This document shows positions 20,576 through 31,888 of a stretch of DNA of 64,000 bases, one piece after another. The position numbers and the translations under genes are program-made. Where the stretch lies: positions 682,001 to 746,000 of the forward strand of contig NZ_CP020660.1 of NCBI RefSeq assembly GCF_002381345.1. The letters are read 5' to 3'. Under the pieces are notes generated by a model. That model searched no databases. It worked only from the letters and a program-made list of their open reading frames with translations, and was not told the DNA's origin. The stretch's first letter is position 1; every line of letters begins with the position of its first letter. The stretch is from Candidatus Enterovibrio altilux (GTDB lineage: Bacteria > Pseudomonadota > Gammaproteobacteria > Enterobacterales > Vibrionaceae).

Positions 20576-21202
20576 TTATTTTGTACCAAAAATTTTATCA
20601 CCAGCATCTCCTAAGCCTGGAATAATATAGCCTTTATCATTCAGATTTTTATCAATTGCTGCAGTGTAAAGCTCTACATCGGGGTGAAATTTTTCAAGAG
20701 CAGTAACACCTTCCGGCGCAGCAACCAGTACCAATATTTTAATGTTGAAACAACCATTCTCTTTTAAGAGATCAACAGTCGCAATCATTGAACCACCGGT
20801 AGCTAGCATGGGGTCAATCACCAACGCCATGCGCTCATTAATGTTGCTAGCTAATTTGTGAAAATAAGGCACTGGCTCAAGTGTTTCTTCGTCGCGGTAA
20901 ATGCCTACAACACTAATGCGGGCACTTGGTATATGCTCCAGAACACCATCCATCATGCCTAGTCCTGCACGCAATATTGGTACAACAGTGACTTTTTTAC
21001 CTTTAATTTGATCAACTTCTACTGGACCATTCCACCCCTCAATTGTTACTTGTTCAGTTTCAAAATCAAAGGTTGCTTCGTAGGTCAGCAAACTACCTAC
21101 TTCGTTCGCTAACTCACGAAAACGTTTGGTGCTGATGTCACCTTCTCGCATCAAACCAATTTTGTGTTTTACCAGTGGATGCATAACCTCAACGACTTTC
21201 AT
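20576..21202 (-). CDS. upp: Uracil phosphoribosyltransferase
   Basis: 208 residues from the ATG at 21202 ([20 protein letters not shown]), identical in length to E. coli Upp; the site AAGGG lies seven bases upstream. A GTG 27 bases earlier would extend the frame without family support. The PRPP-binding motif is [19 protein letters not shown], and the uracil-binding C-terminus is [18 protein letters not shown]. It converts uracil and PRPP to UMP in pyrimidine salvage. It is divergent from purM; the usual neighbour uraA is not present. Confidence 0.97.
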   Translation of the reverse strand: MKVVEVMHPLVKHKIGLMREGDISTKRFRELANEVGSLLTYEATFDFETEQVTIEGWNGPVEVDQIKGKKVTVVPILRAGLGMMDGVLEHIPSARISVVGIYRDEETLEPVPYFHKLASNINERMALVIDPMLATGGSMIATVDLLKENGCFNIKILVLVAAPEGVTALEKFHPDVELYTAAIDKNLNDKGYIIPGLGDAGDKIFGTK

Positions 21203-21239
21203 GACAAACCCTTGCAAAAATATATTCACACATTATACA

Positions 21240-21690
21240 CAGGCTTCATTAAATTTGTTTTCAAATTTACGCAACTGCCATTATCATGCACCCACTATTA
21301 ATGCACTAGCCAGCGAGCCAAAGCAGTTAATGTCTCGTTCAAAGCGACAATTAACGGAAGCTTAAAGCACTTAGCCATTTATTCAGCAGAGCTGAACATC
21401 TACAATGAAGGAAAATAGAAAGTAAAAAAGCATGGTGCTGATGGAAAATAGCAAATCTGGCGTCAATTATATTTGTTAGTAGATATAAATGCGTATGAAA
21501 TCATTGCTGCTGAGTTAAGTATATCAGATGTTATTACGGTGAAGTTCTACTTGACTTCTTCACACAGACCTGCTGAAAAATCAATACAGTCTCAGCCGGT
21601 AGTGCTTACAACACCAAACAATGTTACGAAACCATTCATATTAAACGAGCAGTTCCACTCATGCCACCAAGAAAAATAACTGAATAGTAT
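21240..21690 (+). mobile_element. Internal fragment of the IS transposase region
   Basis: About 450 bp in plus orientation matching the middle of the transposase (for example GCATGGTGCTGATGG, GAAATCATTGCTGCTGAGTT), with no terminal repeats. It separates upp from the purM promoter. Confidence 0.75.
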
Positions 21691-21727
21691 GCTCATCTAG
21701 TTGCGATTGTCTCATCCAAACCCGCTG

Positions 21728-21743
21728 ACGCAAACGTTTCTTT
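21728..21743 (+). promoter_or_regulatory. PurR operator upstream of purM
   Basis: ACGCAAACGTTTCTTT matches the PurR box consensus ACGCAAACGTTTNCNT-like palindrome at 13 of 16 positions when compared with ACGCAAACGTTTGCGT. It is 62 bases upstream of the purM start. Purine repression of purMN through PurR is established in enteric bacteria. Confidence 0.8.
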
Positions 21744-21804
21744 TTTGTTATGACACTGTTAAAGTAGACAAGCTTTTAGTCCATAAACTTGGTAAGGAGC
21801 TCCA

Positions 21805-22851
21805 GTGAGTAGTAATACGTCTTTTCTTAGTTACAAAGATGCAGGTGTTGATATTGACGCAGGTAATGAGCTCGTTGCCCGTATCAAAGGTGTCGTAAAA
21901 CGCTCTCTTCGCCCTGAAGTCATGGGGAGTATCGGTGGATTTAGCGCACTGTGTAAATTACCAACTAAATACAAACAACCAGTTCTGGTATCGAGTACTG
22001 ATGGGGTAGGTACTAAGTTGCGTTTGGCTATAGACCTTAAAACACATCACACTATTGGCATTGATTTGGTTGCTATGTGTGTGAATGACTTACTCGTTCA
22101 AGGTGCAGAACCTCTATTTTTCCTTGATTACTACGCAACTGGAAAACTCAATGTTGATATTGCAGTTGACGTGGTTACTGGTATTGGTGAAGGTTGCATC
22201 ATGTCTGGATGCTCACTGATCGGTGGTGAAACTGCAGAAATGTCAGGTATATACAAAGATGAAGACTACGACATTGCTGGGTTTTGTGTTGGAGTTGTTG
22301 AAAAAGAAAATATCATTGACGGCACCAAGGTAAGTGTTGGTGATGCAATCATTGCAGTTTCATCATCTGGACCTCACTCAAACGGTTACAGTTTGGTGCG
22401 TAAAATAATTGAAGTATCAGAAGCCAATATATCTTCTGAACTAGAAGGTAAATTTTTAAGTGAGCACCTTCTGGAACCTACTCGAATTTACGTGAAACCA
22501 ATATTAAAGATGCTAGAGACCTGCGAAGTCCATGCTATTGCTCACATCACTGGCGGTGGCTTTTGGGAAAATATCCCTAGAGTTTTACCTAAGAGCACAA
22601 AAGCTATTATCAATGAAAATAGCTGGGAATGGCCAGCTATTTTTAAATGGTTACAAGAAAAAGGTAATGTTACCCAACACGAAATGTACCGTACTTTCAA
22701 CTGCGGTATTGGTTTAGTCATTATTCTACCAGCAGAGCAAGCAAAACAATCAATCGATCTTCTTAATAACGAAGGCGAGAATGTTTGGTTGATCGGTACG
22801 ATTGCAGATGCTGAAACTAATGAAGAACAGGTTGAAATTAAAGGCTTATAA
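21805..22851 (+). CDS. purM: Phosphoribosylformylglycinamidine cyclo-ligase (AIR synthetase)
   Basis: 348 residues, starting at GTG after AAGGAG. The N-terminus ([16 protein letters not shown], here with [13 protein letters not shown]), the ATP-binding region [18 protein letters not shown] and the motif [16 protein letters not shown] are those of PurM. It catalyses the fifth step of purine synthesis, closing FGAM to AIR with ATP. It overlaps purN by one base (TAATG), the standard purMN operon, under the PurR box at 21728. Confidence 0.97.
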   Translation: MSSNTSFLSYKDAGVDIDAGNELVARIKGVVKRSLRPEVMGSIGGFSALCKLPTKYKQPVLVSSTDGVGTKLRLAIDLKTHHTIGIDLVAMCVNDLLVQGAEPLFFLDYYATGKLNVDIAVDVVTGIGEGCIMSGCSLIGGETAEMSGIYKDEDYDIAGFCVGVVEKENIIDGTKVSVGDAIIAVSSSGPHSNGYSLVRKIIEVSEANISSELEGKFLSEHLLEPTRIYVKPILKMLETCEVHAIAHITGGGFWENIPRVLPKSTKAIINENSWEWPAIFKWLQEKGNVTQHEMYRTFNCGIGLVIILPAEQAKQSIDLLNNEGENVWLIGTIADAETNEEQVEIKGL

Positions 22852-23486
22852 TGAAAAATGTAGTTGTGCTAGTTTCTGGAAACGGCTCTAACCTGCAAGC
22901 CATCATTGATAAATGCCATGGCAAACATGGTATTAATCTTGTTGCGGTAATAGCTAACAAAGAAAATGCATATGGGTTAATTCGAGCAAAAGAAGCGGAT
23001 ATCGATACTTTAATTGTACCAAGCAAAGGTATAACTAAACGTGATGAATATGATGGTAAATTAATGATAGCTATTGATGTATATCAACCTGATCTAATTA
23101 TACTTGCAGGTTTTATGCGCATCTTAACGCCTGAATTCGTTCGGCATTACCACGGTAAAATGATTAATATACACCCTTCTTTGCTGCCAAAATATTCAGG
23201 TTTAAATACCCACCAGCGGGCAATTGATGCAGGTGATAACGAACATGGCGCATCTATTCACTTTGTGACTGAAGAACTAGATAGCGGTCCTGTTATTATT
23301 CAAGCTAAAGTGCCAATTTTCATAGAAGATGATGCAGATACTATTTTTGAGCGTGTTCAAGAACAAGAGCGCAGCATCTGTCCATTGATAGTTAAGTGGT
23401 TCTGTCTAGACCGCTTAAAAATGAAAAATGGAAAAGCATTACTTGATAACCAAATACTTAGTGAATCTGGTTACGCGGCTGATTAA
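22851..23486 (+). CDS. purN: Phosphoribosylglycinamide formyltransferase (GART)
   Basis: 211 residues (212 in E. coli). The phosphate-binding loop VLVSGNGSNLQAIID, the catalytic Asn and His in INIHPSLLPKY, and the catalytic Asp in FVTEELDSGPVIIQ are all present. It transfers a formyl group from 10-formyl-THF to GAR, the third step of purine synthesis. It is cotranscribed with purM. A hairpin follows at 23546. Confidence 0.97.
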   Translation: MKNVVVLVSGNGSNLQAIIDKCHGKHGINLVAVIANKENAYGLIRAKEADIDTLIVPSKGITKRDEYDGKLMIAIDVYQPDLIILAGFMRILTPEFVRHYHGKMINIHPSLLPKYSGLNTHQRAIDAGDNEHGASIHFVTEELDSGPVIIQAKVPIFIEDDADTIFERVQEQERSICPLIVKWFCLDRLKMKNGKALLDNQILSESGYAAD

Positions 23487-23545
23487 AGTGAGACTTTGCC
23501 AAATAAAAATGCATTTTGAAACCCTTTTTAATTTCTAATTTTGTA

Positions 23546-23585
23546 AAAATCATCTGTCTTTTTAATTAAACGTACAGGTGATTTT
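23546..23585 (+). terminator. Probable terminator after purN
   Basis: Inverted repeat AAAATCATCTGT / ACAGGTGATTTT (one G-U pair) around a 16-base loop, 60 bases past the purN stop. The loop is long and the T run is part of the stem, so strength is uncertain. Confidence 0.5.
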
Positions 23586-23983
23586 ACTAAATGAAAGGTA
23601 ATTACTTCACTCAAGTGAAATACGAAGCATTCACTAGGCTACATTTTGTGACTGAGGTTAGTTGCTGGTAAAAAATTATATCACTACATCATTAATTTTT
23701 ACTTCTTCCTGTGAGTCAACAATAACCTCTGTATCAAACAAAGTTTATTGACTAAACGGAACTTGATGGATAATCCAGAAAAAATTATTAAAGTAATTAT
23801 TCATGGTAGAATAAACATCGTTAAACAATATGTTAAACATATGAATTTATAGTAAAGTTATTTCAGAGGTCTACGACCAAAACCAAAATTATTCAACTTA
23901 ATTTAATTGTTACATGCTCTATAGGTTATCTATATTTAATATTATATTATGGTATATGAGTGATCTTAGTGTGTACGATATTT
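23586..23983. other. Spacer after purN without a recognisable gene
   Basis: About 400 bp of AT-rich sequence between the purN hairpin and the next IS copy. Short frames occur on both strands (about 27-32 codons near 23765-23860) but none has a recognisable motif or ribosome binding site; it may be the residue of a lost gene. Confidence 0.4.
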
Positions 23984-25184
23984 GGCTTTGTTTTTTAATT
24001 CAAATTCAGACAGTAAATTTCAACATGATTGACAATTAAACAATCGCTTTTATCATGCATAAATTTCGCTAACCTGAACATTATTATTTCTTACACTCAA
24101 TATCCCTCCCAGTAATTTTTGAACCCTAAGCATTGCTGTCTTTAATTAAGAACGCTTATGGTAACCATATTCTCATTTTACAATGCTGATTGGAACCGTA
24201 TAACTTCTGGTCACTGACTGCTAAATTACGCGGACGATATTGTTCCCAGAACGTTGCTCCTTTTCTTGTTGAATAAGTGGAACCGCAAGCTTAATACAAA
24301 AAATTCGTAATATTGTCTAGTGTTATCAGCATAATCAGCTAATATTTTATTGATTTTCAGACGGATCTCTTTAAGCAACTTAGGCAACATTTGACTGTTA
24401 TCACATTTAATCCACTTAACTCAGCAGCAATACTTACATACGTATTTATATCTACCGCAAAATGTTACTTACGCCAGACTCGCCATTTCCCACCAGTACC
24501 ATGCTTTTTACTTTACATTCTATTTCACCGTAGGCTTTGAACCCCGTAAGATCTATGATTAAATGCTGGATGCTTCCTTCATGCTTCATCTTGAACGTGG
24601 CGTTAACCGTTTTAGCTCGCTTGCTGATGCATGAATAATGAGGACATAGCAATGGTAATTAAATAAGTGTAACAAACAGAATAAATGAATCATTGCATAC
24701 CTCTCAATAGCATTAAAAATATACCTTTAACCATAAGAGCAGCCGTAATGCGTAAGTCGCGAAATAAACTAGCTCTCCCATGATTACTCTACTTAGTTTA
24801 ATCCCATAACTGAATAACTTCTTCATCAATCCTACATGTTAATCATCCACGATTGATTAAAGCTTTATCATGCTGCTCCCGGTGAGTTGTTTTGTAGCGC
24901 AGATTGCTCATAGACCTGAGTATTTAAGTAAACTTAACTGTTTCAAGCACTGATTGAAAATTTAGCTCCCTTATTTAAGAAATAAAACCGGTTACCATAA
25001 CCATTACTTAGCAAAGAGAGTACTAGCTCGAGTCAAAAAACTATTTGGAGGAACATGAATCCTAAGGGATTACACAACTTGGATTAAAAAAATGAAGTCT
25101 GCCCAACACGCAAGCGATTGTTTAATCATGAATCATGAATCATATTGAAATTTAATGTCTGCACTCGAATTAGGCAACAAAGCC
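23984..25184 (-). mobile_element. Decayed IS5-family element, compound fold-back form
   Basis: A minus-strand copy (23984 to about 24989) is joined at AATAAAACC/GGTTACC to about 195 bp of the 3' end in plus orientation, ending TTAGGCAACAAAGCC at 25184. The structure matches the 10850 copy. The transposase is broken throughout. Confidence 0.8.
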
Positions 25185-25548
25185 GCGATATTATGCCAGA
25201 GAATACACAATCGTTAGCAAACCCTATACTCCACGTAATATTCCGTGCACACTTGAAATAATTTAACAAAAAAAATAATTGGGCATATGAAGCTTACTTA
25301 AGTCGTAAAAAATTAATTTATTATTCAGTGTAATAATTATGTATTATAAACAGAACAGCCTTATTTTAACCAGCAGCTTATCATTTTGACAATGTTCAGT
25401 TTTATTTGTTGATGATGTCACAATGAAGACATTGATGTCGGATTGTTTACTGCACAATTAAAATGCATTACAGTGAAATAATGATAGTTATCATTTAAAA
25501 AATAAGAAAATACTTTAAAAGTATGCCTAAAATCAAAAATTAATCACA
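25185..25548. other. Spacer between two IS copies, with a Fur-like box
   Basis: 364 bp without IS similarity or a supported reading frame. It holds the palindrome at 25480-25495. It may be the remains of a promoter whose gene was lost. Confidence 0.4.
25480..25495. promoter_or_regulatory. Fur-box-like palindrome without a gene
   Basis: AATGATAGTTATCATT is a 7-bp perfect inverted repeat around two bases, close to the Fur half-site arrangement (AATGATAATCATT). No coding region follows; an IS copy begins 54 bases downstream. Confidence 0.4.
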
Positions 25549-26571
25549 GCTTTATTTTTTAAACCAATACTTAAAACAGTTAGGATCGCTAAAATATTCA
25601 GGTCTATGAACAAACTTCGCTAAAAAAGAACTAACTGAATGCTGTATCATCGAGCCTTAATCAATCATAGCTCAATAATATTTTTGTTTGATGAATAAGC
25701 CATTCAGCTGTGGGATCCAACTAAACAAGGTAATCACGAAAAACCTCGTGTATTTAATGACTTGGCCATTACGACGGCCCTCATGGTTAAAGGCATATTT
25801 TTAATGCCATTGAGAGGTCTGCAAGGATTCATTAATCCTGTTTTCAAATTTATTCAACTGCCGTTGCCATGACCTCACTATGCATGCATTAGCAAACGAA
25901 CCACAATAGTTAACGTCATGTTCAAAACAAAAAATAAAAGAACTATCCAGCACTTAGCCATTGATTATACGGAGCTCTAAGTATACGGTTACGGAGAATA
26001 GCAAGCCAAAAAGCATGGTCCTGACGGTTAACGTTGAATTTGACACAAGTTACGTCTAGCGGTAGATATAAATTCACATGAAATCATTGCTGCTGAGTTA
26101 AGTGCATCACACATGACTGATGGTATAATGCTACCTAACTTGCTCAAACTGCCCTGCTGCAATAATGAATTAAATATTAGGCCATGGTGCTGATGACACC
26201 AGACAGTATTACAAAACCGCTCACATTAAACGGAAGATTCCATTCGTCCTACCCAAAAAAATAATTTTTCAAAACGAGATTATTCGCATCATTTTATAGT
26301 CTGTTACCAGCCATTATATAGTTCCAATGAGTAGAAAAATGAGGTAAATTACCATAGATATAGCCTATCAAAAACAATAGTCTTTCGAGTCAAAAATTAT
26401 TCGGGGGAACCTTGCACTTAAAGGGCTATAATACCCGAATTGGATAAACCTACAACAAGATAAAAGAATGAAATAAGCTAACCGAGCTAGCTATGTCTAA
26501 AATGACAGCAAAAGTCTAATAGTTAATTATATTGAAATTTACTAGTTAAACTCGAATCAGGAAATAAAGCC
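25549..26571 (+). mobile_element. Decayed full-length IS5-family element, simple form
   Basis: About 1.02 kb plus-strand copy from GCTTTATTTTTTAAAC to AGGAAATAAAGCC, without an inverted arm at its 5' side. It ends 23 bases before the gpsA stop codon. Frames are broken; transposase fragments such as CGGTAGATATAAAT are readable. Confidence 0.8.
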
Positions 26572-26593
26572 ACTTCATACAGTAGTGCATGCT

Positions 26594-27613
26594 CTATTCA
26601 GATGTTCGTTGGCGTGCCAATAAATCTTGCGCAGCCAATTTAGCAGCTTTGCCTTTATATAACACATGGTAAATTTGCTCTACGATAGGCATTTCAACCC
26701 CCATGCGCTCAGCAAGCATACGGACTTCTTTGGTGTTACGACAGCCTTCTACAACTTGACCAATTGAAATCTTTGCTTCTTCAATACTTTTGCCTTGTCC
26801 CAAGGCAAAACCAAAACGACGGTTACGAGATTGATTATCAGTACACGTAAGAACTAAATCACCCAAACCAGCCATACCCATGAACGTTTCTCGTTCAGCT
26901 CCAAGTTTCATACCCAATCTAGTAAGTTCAGCAAGGCCACGAGTGATCAATGCAGTACGTGCATTTGCACCAAAGCCAATGCCATCAGACATACCAGCAC
27001 CAATAGCAATAATATTTTTGACTGCACCACCAAGCTGCATACCAATAAAATCATTATTACCATACACACGAAACGTACGACTACAATGGATTTTTTCTTG
27101 CAAATCGGCTAAAAACTCCGCATTAGGTGATGCCACAGCAATAGCAGTCGGCATGCCCGCTGCGAGCTCTTTAGCAAAAGTTGGTCCTGATAATACTGCT
27201 AACGGCACATTATCACCTAATTGCTTTCGTGCTACGTCTTGTAACAAACAACCTGTTTCTGGCTCTAAACCTTTCGTAGCCCAACAAATACGTTGGTCAT
27301 CACGAAGGAAGGGTCTAACCTGTGCCAACACCAAGCCAAATACATAACTTGGTACTACAACTAAAATATCACGCGTCGCTTGTACTGCTTCTTCAAGATC
27401 AGCACACAGAATCAATGAATCTGGAAAAGGAACACCAGACAGAAATACTTCATTAGAACGATCAATTTTAAGCTGTCTCATATGCTCAACTTCGTGTCCC
27501 CACAATATTATATTTGTTCCCTTACGTGCTAATGAAATTGCGAGAGACGTACCATAAGAGCCGGCGCCCAATACGGTCATTGCTACGTTTATATTCGGAG
27601 CATTGTTTGTCAT
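26594..27613 (-). CDS. gpsA: Glycerol-3-phosphate dehydrogenase [NAD(P)+]
   Basis: 339 residues from the ATG at 27613 ([20 protein letters not shown]), the same length as E. coli GpsA; a further-upstream start at 27658 would run into secB. The dinucleotide-binding motif [12 protein letters not shown], the catalytic-domain motif [19 protein letters not shown] with its Lys, and [20 protein letters not shown] are present. It reduces DHAP to glycerol-3-phosphate for phospholipid synthesis. It is 25 bases after secB. In relatives cysE follows; here an IS copy lies at that position. Confidence 0.97.
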   Translation of the reverse strand: MTNNAPNINVAMTVLGAGSYGTSLAISLARKGTNIILWGHEVEHMRQLKIDRSNEVFLSGVPFPDSLILCADLEEAVQATRDILVVVPSYVFGLVLAQVRPFLRDDQRICWATKGLEPETGCLLQDVARKQLGDNVPLAVLSGPTFAKELAAGMPTAIAVASPNAEFLADLQEKIHCSRTFRVYGNNDFIGMQLGGAVKNIIAIGAGMSDGIGFGANARTALITRGLAELTRLGMKLGAERETFMGMAGLGDLVLTCTDNQSRNRRFGFALGQGKSIEEAKISIGQVVEGCRNTKEVRMLAERMGVEMPIVEQIYHVLYKGKAAKLAAQDLLARQRTSE

Positions 27614-27638
27614 CAGTGTCGACCTTAATTTACTTACA

Positions 27639-28103
27639 TTAAACTTCTGCGCCTGCATTAGCCTGCTCTTGCAGGTAATTCATGAATAATGCAACAAAGT
27701 CAACCGGAGCAAGATTCAGTTGTGGGAATGCACCTTTAATTACCAAATTAGAAATAGTCTCCCGAGCGTATGGAAACAATATATTCGGACAGAATGCACC
27801 TAGACAATGTGCTAATTGTGGCTCTTCCATGTCATTCACGGTAAAAATACCACCTTGCTGAACTTCACACAGAAACGCATTTTTTTCAGCATTTTTAACC
27901 GTTACGGTCAAACGTAAAACTACTTCGTAAACATCTTTACCCAGCTGGCAACTTTGCGTGTCTAAGTCTAGATTTACATCTGGATTCCATTCTTGCTTAA
28001 ACACATTAGGAGAGTTTGGAGCTTCGAAAGAAAGGTCTTTCAGAAAAATACGTTGAATAATAAAATTTTGTTGTGATTTTGAGTTAGTTGCTACTTCAGC
28101 CAT
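27639..28103 (-). CDS. secB: SecB, protein-export chaperone
   Basis: 154 residues, the usual size. Typical segments are [20 protein letters not shown], then [10 protein letters not shown]-type [18 protein letters not shown] and [20 protein letters not shown]. SecB keeps preproteins unfolded and delivers them to SecA. It lies between the rhodanese gene and gpsA, as in E. coli yibN-grxC-secB-gpsA, but grxC is absent here. Confidence 0.97.
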   Translation of the reverse strand: MAEVATNSKSQQNFIIQRIFLKDLSFEAPNSPNVFKQEWNPDVNLDLDTQSCQLGKDVYEVVLRLTVTVKNAEKNAFLCEVQQGGIFTVNDMEEPQLAHCLGAFCPNILFPYARETISNLVIKGAFPQLNLAPVDFVALFMNYLQEQANAGAEV

Positions 28104-28153
28104 GGTTATAAATCCTTATTATTTAAAAATGTGCTCTCACATTATAAAATAAT

Positions 28154-28179
28154 ACAGGCAGCCTTACTCGGCTGCCTGT
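28154..28179 (-). terminator. Terminator between the rhodanese gene and secB
   Basis: A perfect 10-bp stem ACAGGCAGCC / GGCTGCCTGT with a six-base loop, followed on the minus strand by ATTATTTTATAAT. It would end the rhodanese transcript 24 bases past its stop and separate it from secB. Confidence 0.75.
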
Positions 28180-28202
28180 CAAATAGGTCATCAGTTAAAC
28201 GG

Positions 28203-28643
28203 TTACTTTTTTCTTTTCTGTTTAACTAATGGAAGATTAGCTTCATTCCACGATATCAAACCATCTTTAAGAATACTAATATTTTTAAATCCTAATTTTA
28301 TCAACATATTCGCGTTTTTGACAGCAACTTGACCAGCCTTACATACCACAATAATTGGGTCAGACTTATGTTTCTCAAGTTCACTCATGCTATTCTCTTT
28401 AATGTCTTTTACTAAAACATGAAGTGCGCCTGCAATATGACCAGCACGATATTCATCACGGCTACGAATATCAACAAACACACCATTCTGACGGTTGACC
28501 AATGTGGTCGCAACATTGGGTGCAACAATGGTATAAGCGGCTGTTTTTTGTTTAACAACTGACACAATCAGCGTGACAACCAGAGCCACCCACACAAGTG
28601 ACAAAATCATTTCACTTTGAACAAATTCAATAAATTGCTGCAT
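28203..28643 (-). CDS. Membrane-anchored rhodanese-like protein (YibN type)
   Basis: 146 residues. One N-terminal membrane segment lies at about residues 12-30 (MILSLVWVALVVTLIVSVV). A single rhodanese domain follows with VDIRSRDEYRAGHIAGALHV and the active-site loop VVCKAGQVA, so the catalytic cysteine is retained. Position next to secB matches yibN of E. coli. The family is predicted to transfer sulfur, but the substrate of YibN is not established. Confidence 0.9.
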   Translation of the reverse strand: MQQFIEFVQSEMILSLVWVALVVTLIVSVVKQKTAAYTIVAPNVATTLVNRQNGVFVDIRSRDEYRAGHIAGALHVLVKDIKENSMSELEKHKSDPIIVVCKAGQVAVKNANMLIKLGFKNISILKDGLISWNEANLPLVKQKRKK

Positions 28644-29080
28644 AACTGATTTCTACATTCATGTCGGCAAAAAATGATTCCGAGTATAATCTTCCCGGTC
28701 CCTAAATACAGCGTGGTCTTGGATTTCCATGCCCATGCTGACCACTTTAAAAAAAGTCTACTTTTCAAAATATATCATACTCACCCTTAATTATTGATTA
28801 ACGCACTAATATTTACCATGCATAAATATAGATAGAAACAATGAAAACCCGTTTATTTACTATAATTTTTTTAGCATTTTCATGCTTAATCAGCATTATT
28901 GATAATAGTCATAAATAACTTAAAATGCATGTTTACTATACAAACCGTTTGCTAGCACAACATTTATTTAATGACCATATCAAAATATTTGCTTACTGTT
29001 CAACCAATAAAATATAGTAAAGTTACGTTAATTACTTTTTTTATTTTAAACATTGAATTTAATATTAAAGAGGATACTGT
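28644..29080. promoter_or_regulatory. Divergent promoter region between the rhodanese gene and gpmI
   Basis: 437 bp, AT-rich, with no gene or IS similarity. It must hold the promoters of the minus-strand rhodanese gene and the plus-strand gpmI-envC pair. TTGCTTACTG-type and TATAGTAAAG sequences near 28990-29022 could serve gpmI, but I cannot single out a promoter. GAGGAT precedes the gpmI ATG. Confidence 0.4.
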
Positions 29081-30619
29081 ATGCCTGCTAAGAAGCCTTT
29101 GGTACTTGTTATCCTAGATGGATGGGGTTATCGAGAAGATAATAACAACAATGCCATTGCTAACGCAAACACACCAACTATTGATGAGTTGATGATAAGT
29201 AACAGCACTTTAATCTCTGCATCAGGCATGGATGTTGGTCTACCAGACGGTCAAATGGGCAACTCAGAAGTTGGTCACACTAACATAGGTGCCGGTCGCA
29301 TAGTTTACCAAAACTTAACAAAAATTACCAAAGATATTACTGATGGAGAATTTTTTAACAACGCTGTACTAACTAGTGTTATTGATAAAGCAGTACAAGC
29401 AGACAAAGTGGTTCACATCATGGGTTTGATATCATCAGGGGGTGTACATAGTCATGAAGACCACATAGTCGCAATGGTAAAAATGGCCGTTCAACGTGGT
29501 GCTGAACATGTGTACCTTCACTGTTTTTTAGACGGTCGTGACACACCACCACGTAGCGCACGAAATTCTTTAATTTATTTTGATGAATTATTTAAAAAAT
29601 TAGGTAAAGGTCGCATTGCATCTATTATTGGACGTTACTATGCAATGGATCGCGATAACAACTGGGATCGAATAGAGCAAGCTTACGACCTGCTAACTCA
29701 ACCAAAAAGTGCATTTACTTATGCGTCATCAGTCAAAGCACTCGAAGCTGCATATGCTCGCGAAGAAAGCGACGAGTTTGTTAAAGCATCTGAAATACGC
29801 GTTGAGGGCCAACCTGTTGCATCTATTAACGACGGTGATAGCCTGATTTTTATGAATTTTCGTGCTGATCGTGCTCGCCAAATCACGCGTGCGTTTCTGC
29901 CTATTTTCAACGGCTTTACCCGTTCAAAAATAGTTACACTATCTAATTTCGTGATGCTAACTGAATACGCAGTTGATATTGATGCTGCTTGCGCGTACTC
30001 ATCAGTTAACCTTGTGAATACTCTAGGTGAATGGCTATCAAAAAAAGGCAAAACACAACTACGTATCTCTGAAACGGAAAAGTATGCGCACGTGACCTTT
30101 TTCTTTAATGGTGGCGTTGAAGATGTTTTCGAAGGTGAAGAACGCTCATTGATTGCTTCGCCAAAAGTAGCTACGTATGATATGCAGCCTGAAATGAGTT
30201 CTAAAGAGCTGACTGACCAGTTGGTTGCTGCTATTAAGGGCGGTAAGTTCGACCAGATTATCTGTAACTACCCAAATGGCGACATGGTTGGCCATACGGG
30301 TATATATGATGCAGCAGTTAAATCTTGTGAAACGATTGACTATTGTATTAGTCGTGTGGTGGAAGCAATCAAAGAAATTGGTGGCCAACTGCTGATCACT
30401 GCTGACCACGGCAACGCTGAAATGATGGTTAACCCTGAAACGGGTGATATTCATACAGCACACACCAACCTACCTGTCCCTTTAATCTATGTAGGTGACA
30501 AAGATCTGAAACTGGTTGACGGTGGTAAACTTTCTGACCTAGCACCCACCATGTTGGCACTAACAGATACCTCAATCCCATCAGACATGACGGGTAAACT
30601 ATTGTTTAATTTAAAATAA
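29081..30619 (+). CDS. gpmI: 2,3-bisphosphoglycerate-independent phosphoglycerate mutase
   Basis: 512 residues (514 in E. coli GpmM). The N-terminal metal motif [11 protein letters not shown], the catalytic serine S62 in [17 protein letters not shown], the transferase-domain motif GRDTPPRSA and the C-terminal metal-binding ITADHGNAE are present. It interconverts 3- and 2-phosphoglycerate in glycolysis using manganese. It overlaps envC by one base, the usual gpmI-envC pair. Confidence 0.97.
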   Translation: MPAKKPLVLVILDGWGYREDNNNNAIANANTPTIDELMISNSTLISASGMDVGLPDGQMGNSEVGHTNIGAGRIVYQNLTKITKDITDGEFFNNAVLTSVIDKAVQADKVVHIMGLISSGGVHSHEDHIVAMVKMAVQRGAEHVYLHCFLDGRDTPPRSARNSLIYFDELFKKLGKGRIASIIGRYYAMDRDNNWDRIEQAYDLLTQPKSAFTYASSVKALEAAYAREESDEFVKASEIRVEGQPVASINDGDSLIFMNFRADRARQITRAFLPIFNGFTRSKIVTLSNFVMLTEYAVDIDAACAYSSVNLVNTLGEWLSKKGKTQLRISETEKYAHVTFFFNGGVEDVFEGEERSLIASPKVATYDMQPEMSSKELTDQLVAAIKGGKFDQIICNYPNGDMVGHTGIYDAAVKSCETIDYCISRVVEAIKEIGGQLLITADHGNAEMMVNPETGDIHTAHTNLPVPLIYVGDKDLKLVDGGKLSDLAPTMLALTDTSIPSDMTGKLLFNLK

Positions 30620-31770
30620 TGCAGCTTATGCGAGCAATAGTCAAACGGCTCACCTTTCACATTAACACCAGTGCATTATACACTGGTGTTTTATTATACC
30701 ATTTTTTAAATGGAATAACCTTAGCTGATGATAGACAATTATTTAGCATAAAAGACGAAATTTTTCATCAAACGCAGGAACTTAACATCAGCAACAAAAA
30801 ATTAAGCAGATTTCAAATTAACCTAAAAAAACAAAAACAATTAATAAGCGTACTCGCGACTAAAGTTCATACTGTATCTTTCATGTTAAGAGCACTTACA
30901 AACGAAATTGCCACACTTAACGAAGCAAGTCAGCATCTTAAGCAACTTAAACTCGGCCAAATTGAATTATTAAAAGAACTTCTAAACAGCCAATATCACC
31001 AAGGCAAAAATAACCAAATTAATACATTTTTAAATGGTAAAGACAGCTACAATCTTGACCGTATGGTAGTATACGCAGAACATCTTTCCAAAGCCAGGAC
31101 TGATGCAACAAATATACTAGTCACAACAAACACAACGTTGCAATTAAAGCGCCATATTCTCGATCAGCAAAAACAAAAACAAACGGTACTACTAAACACA
31201 CTAAAAACTAACATAACTACACTTGAAAAACGACAAAACGCACAACATAAAATGATCAATGCGGTTCAACGCAAAATACGCAGTAATAAAAACTATTTAT
31301 CTGAACTTCGCAGCAACGCAGATCGCCTTAAAGTAGAACTAGATAAAGCTGCCGAACAAGCCAACATAAAAATGAATGGTTTGGGTGAATACAAAGGTAA
31401 ACTCCATTGGCCAGTTAAAGGCAAAGTACTACATAGTTTTGGTAGCGCACAAACAGGAGAACTACACTGGAATGGCATGGTAGTTGCTGCGGAAAAAGGA
31501 ACCACAGTCAACGCCACCCACGATGGTATAGTGGTGCTTTCTAACTGGTTACGTGGCTATGGCTTAATGCTGGTAATTGACCACGGTAAAGGTGACATGA
31601 GTTTCTATGGCTATAATCAAGCATTGTTGAAAAATATAGGGGAAACAGTGAAAGCAGGTGACCCTATTGCCCTGATCGGCAATAGTGGCGGGCAAACAAA
31701 TATGGGCCTCTATTTCGAAATTCGGCGCCAGGGTAATGCTACCAATCCCAGCCTCTGGTTAGTTCAGTAA
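30619..31770 (+). CDS. envC: EnvC, activator of murein hydrolases
   Basis: 383 residues. A short basic N-terminus and hydrophobic stretch at about 17-34 serve as signal peptide; a long coiled coil spans about 40-250; the C-terminal degenerate LytM domain (from about 263) includes GYGLMLVIDHGKGDMSFYGY and ends GLYFEIRRQGNATNPSLWL. EnvC works in the periplasm at the septum, activating amidases AmiA/AmiB for daughter-cell separation. It overlaps gpmI. As in the family, the LytM zinc ligands are not complete, which fits an activator rather than an enzyme. Confidence 0.94.
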   Translation: MQLMRAIVKRLTFHINTSALYTGVLLYHFLNGITLADDRQLFSIKDEIFHQTQELNISNKKLSRFQINLKKQKQLISVLATKVHTVSFMLRALTNEIATLNEASQHLKQLKLGQIELLKELLNSQYHQGKNNQINTFLNGKDSYNLDRMVVYAEHLSKARTDATNILVTTNTTLQLKRHILDQQKQKQTVLLNTLKTNITTLEKRQNAQHKMINAVQRKIRSNKNYLSELRSNADRLKVELDKAAEQANIKMNGLGEYKGKLHWPVKGKVLHSFGSAQTGELHWNGMVVAAEKGTTVNATHDGIVVLSNWLRGYGLMLVIDHGKGDMSFYGYNQALLKNIGETVKAGDPIALIGNSGGQTNMGLYFEIRRQGNATNPSLWLVQ

Positions 31771-31888
31771 ATGCCGCTGAATACAGGTGCAAAAGGTGAT
31801 CACTGTCATCGTCCTACTCTTCCACTACTGACCTTAGAGGTTATGTATTCGATCAATTAATCATTATAAAACAATAGTGCTTAAAGTC
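31771..31888. other. Spacer after envC
   Basis: 118 bp from the envC stop to the IS. A 29-codon frame begins right at the stop (MPLNTGAKGDHCHRP) but has no recognisable homology; yibQ, which often follows envC, is not present. Confidence 0.4.

Noticed and set aside
23765-23860. Short frames on both strands after purN as a possible gene
   Set aside because: Fewer than 35 codons, no recognisable motif or ribosome binding site, very AT-rich.
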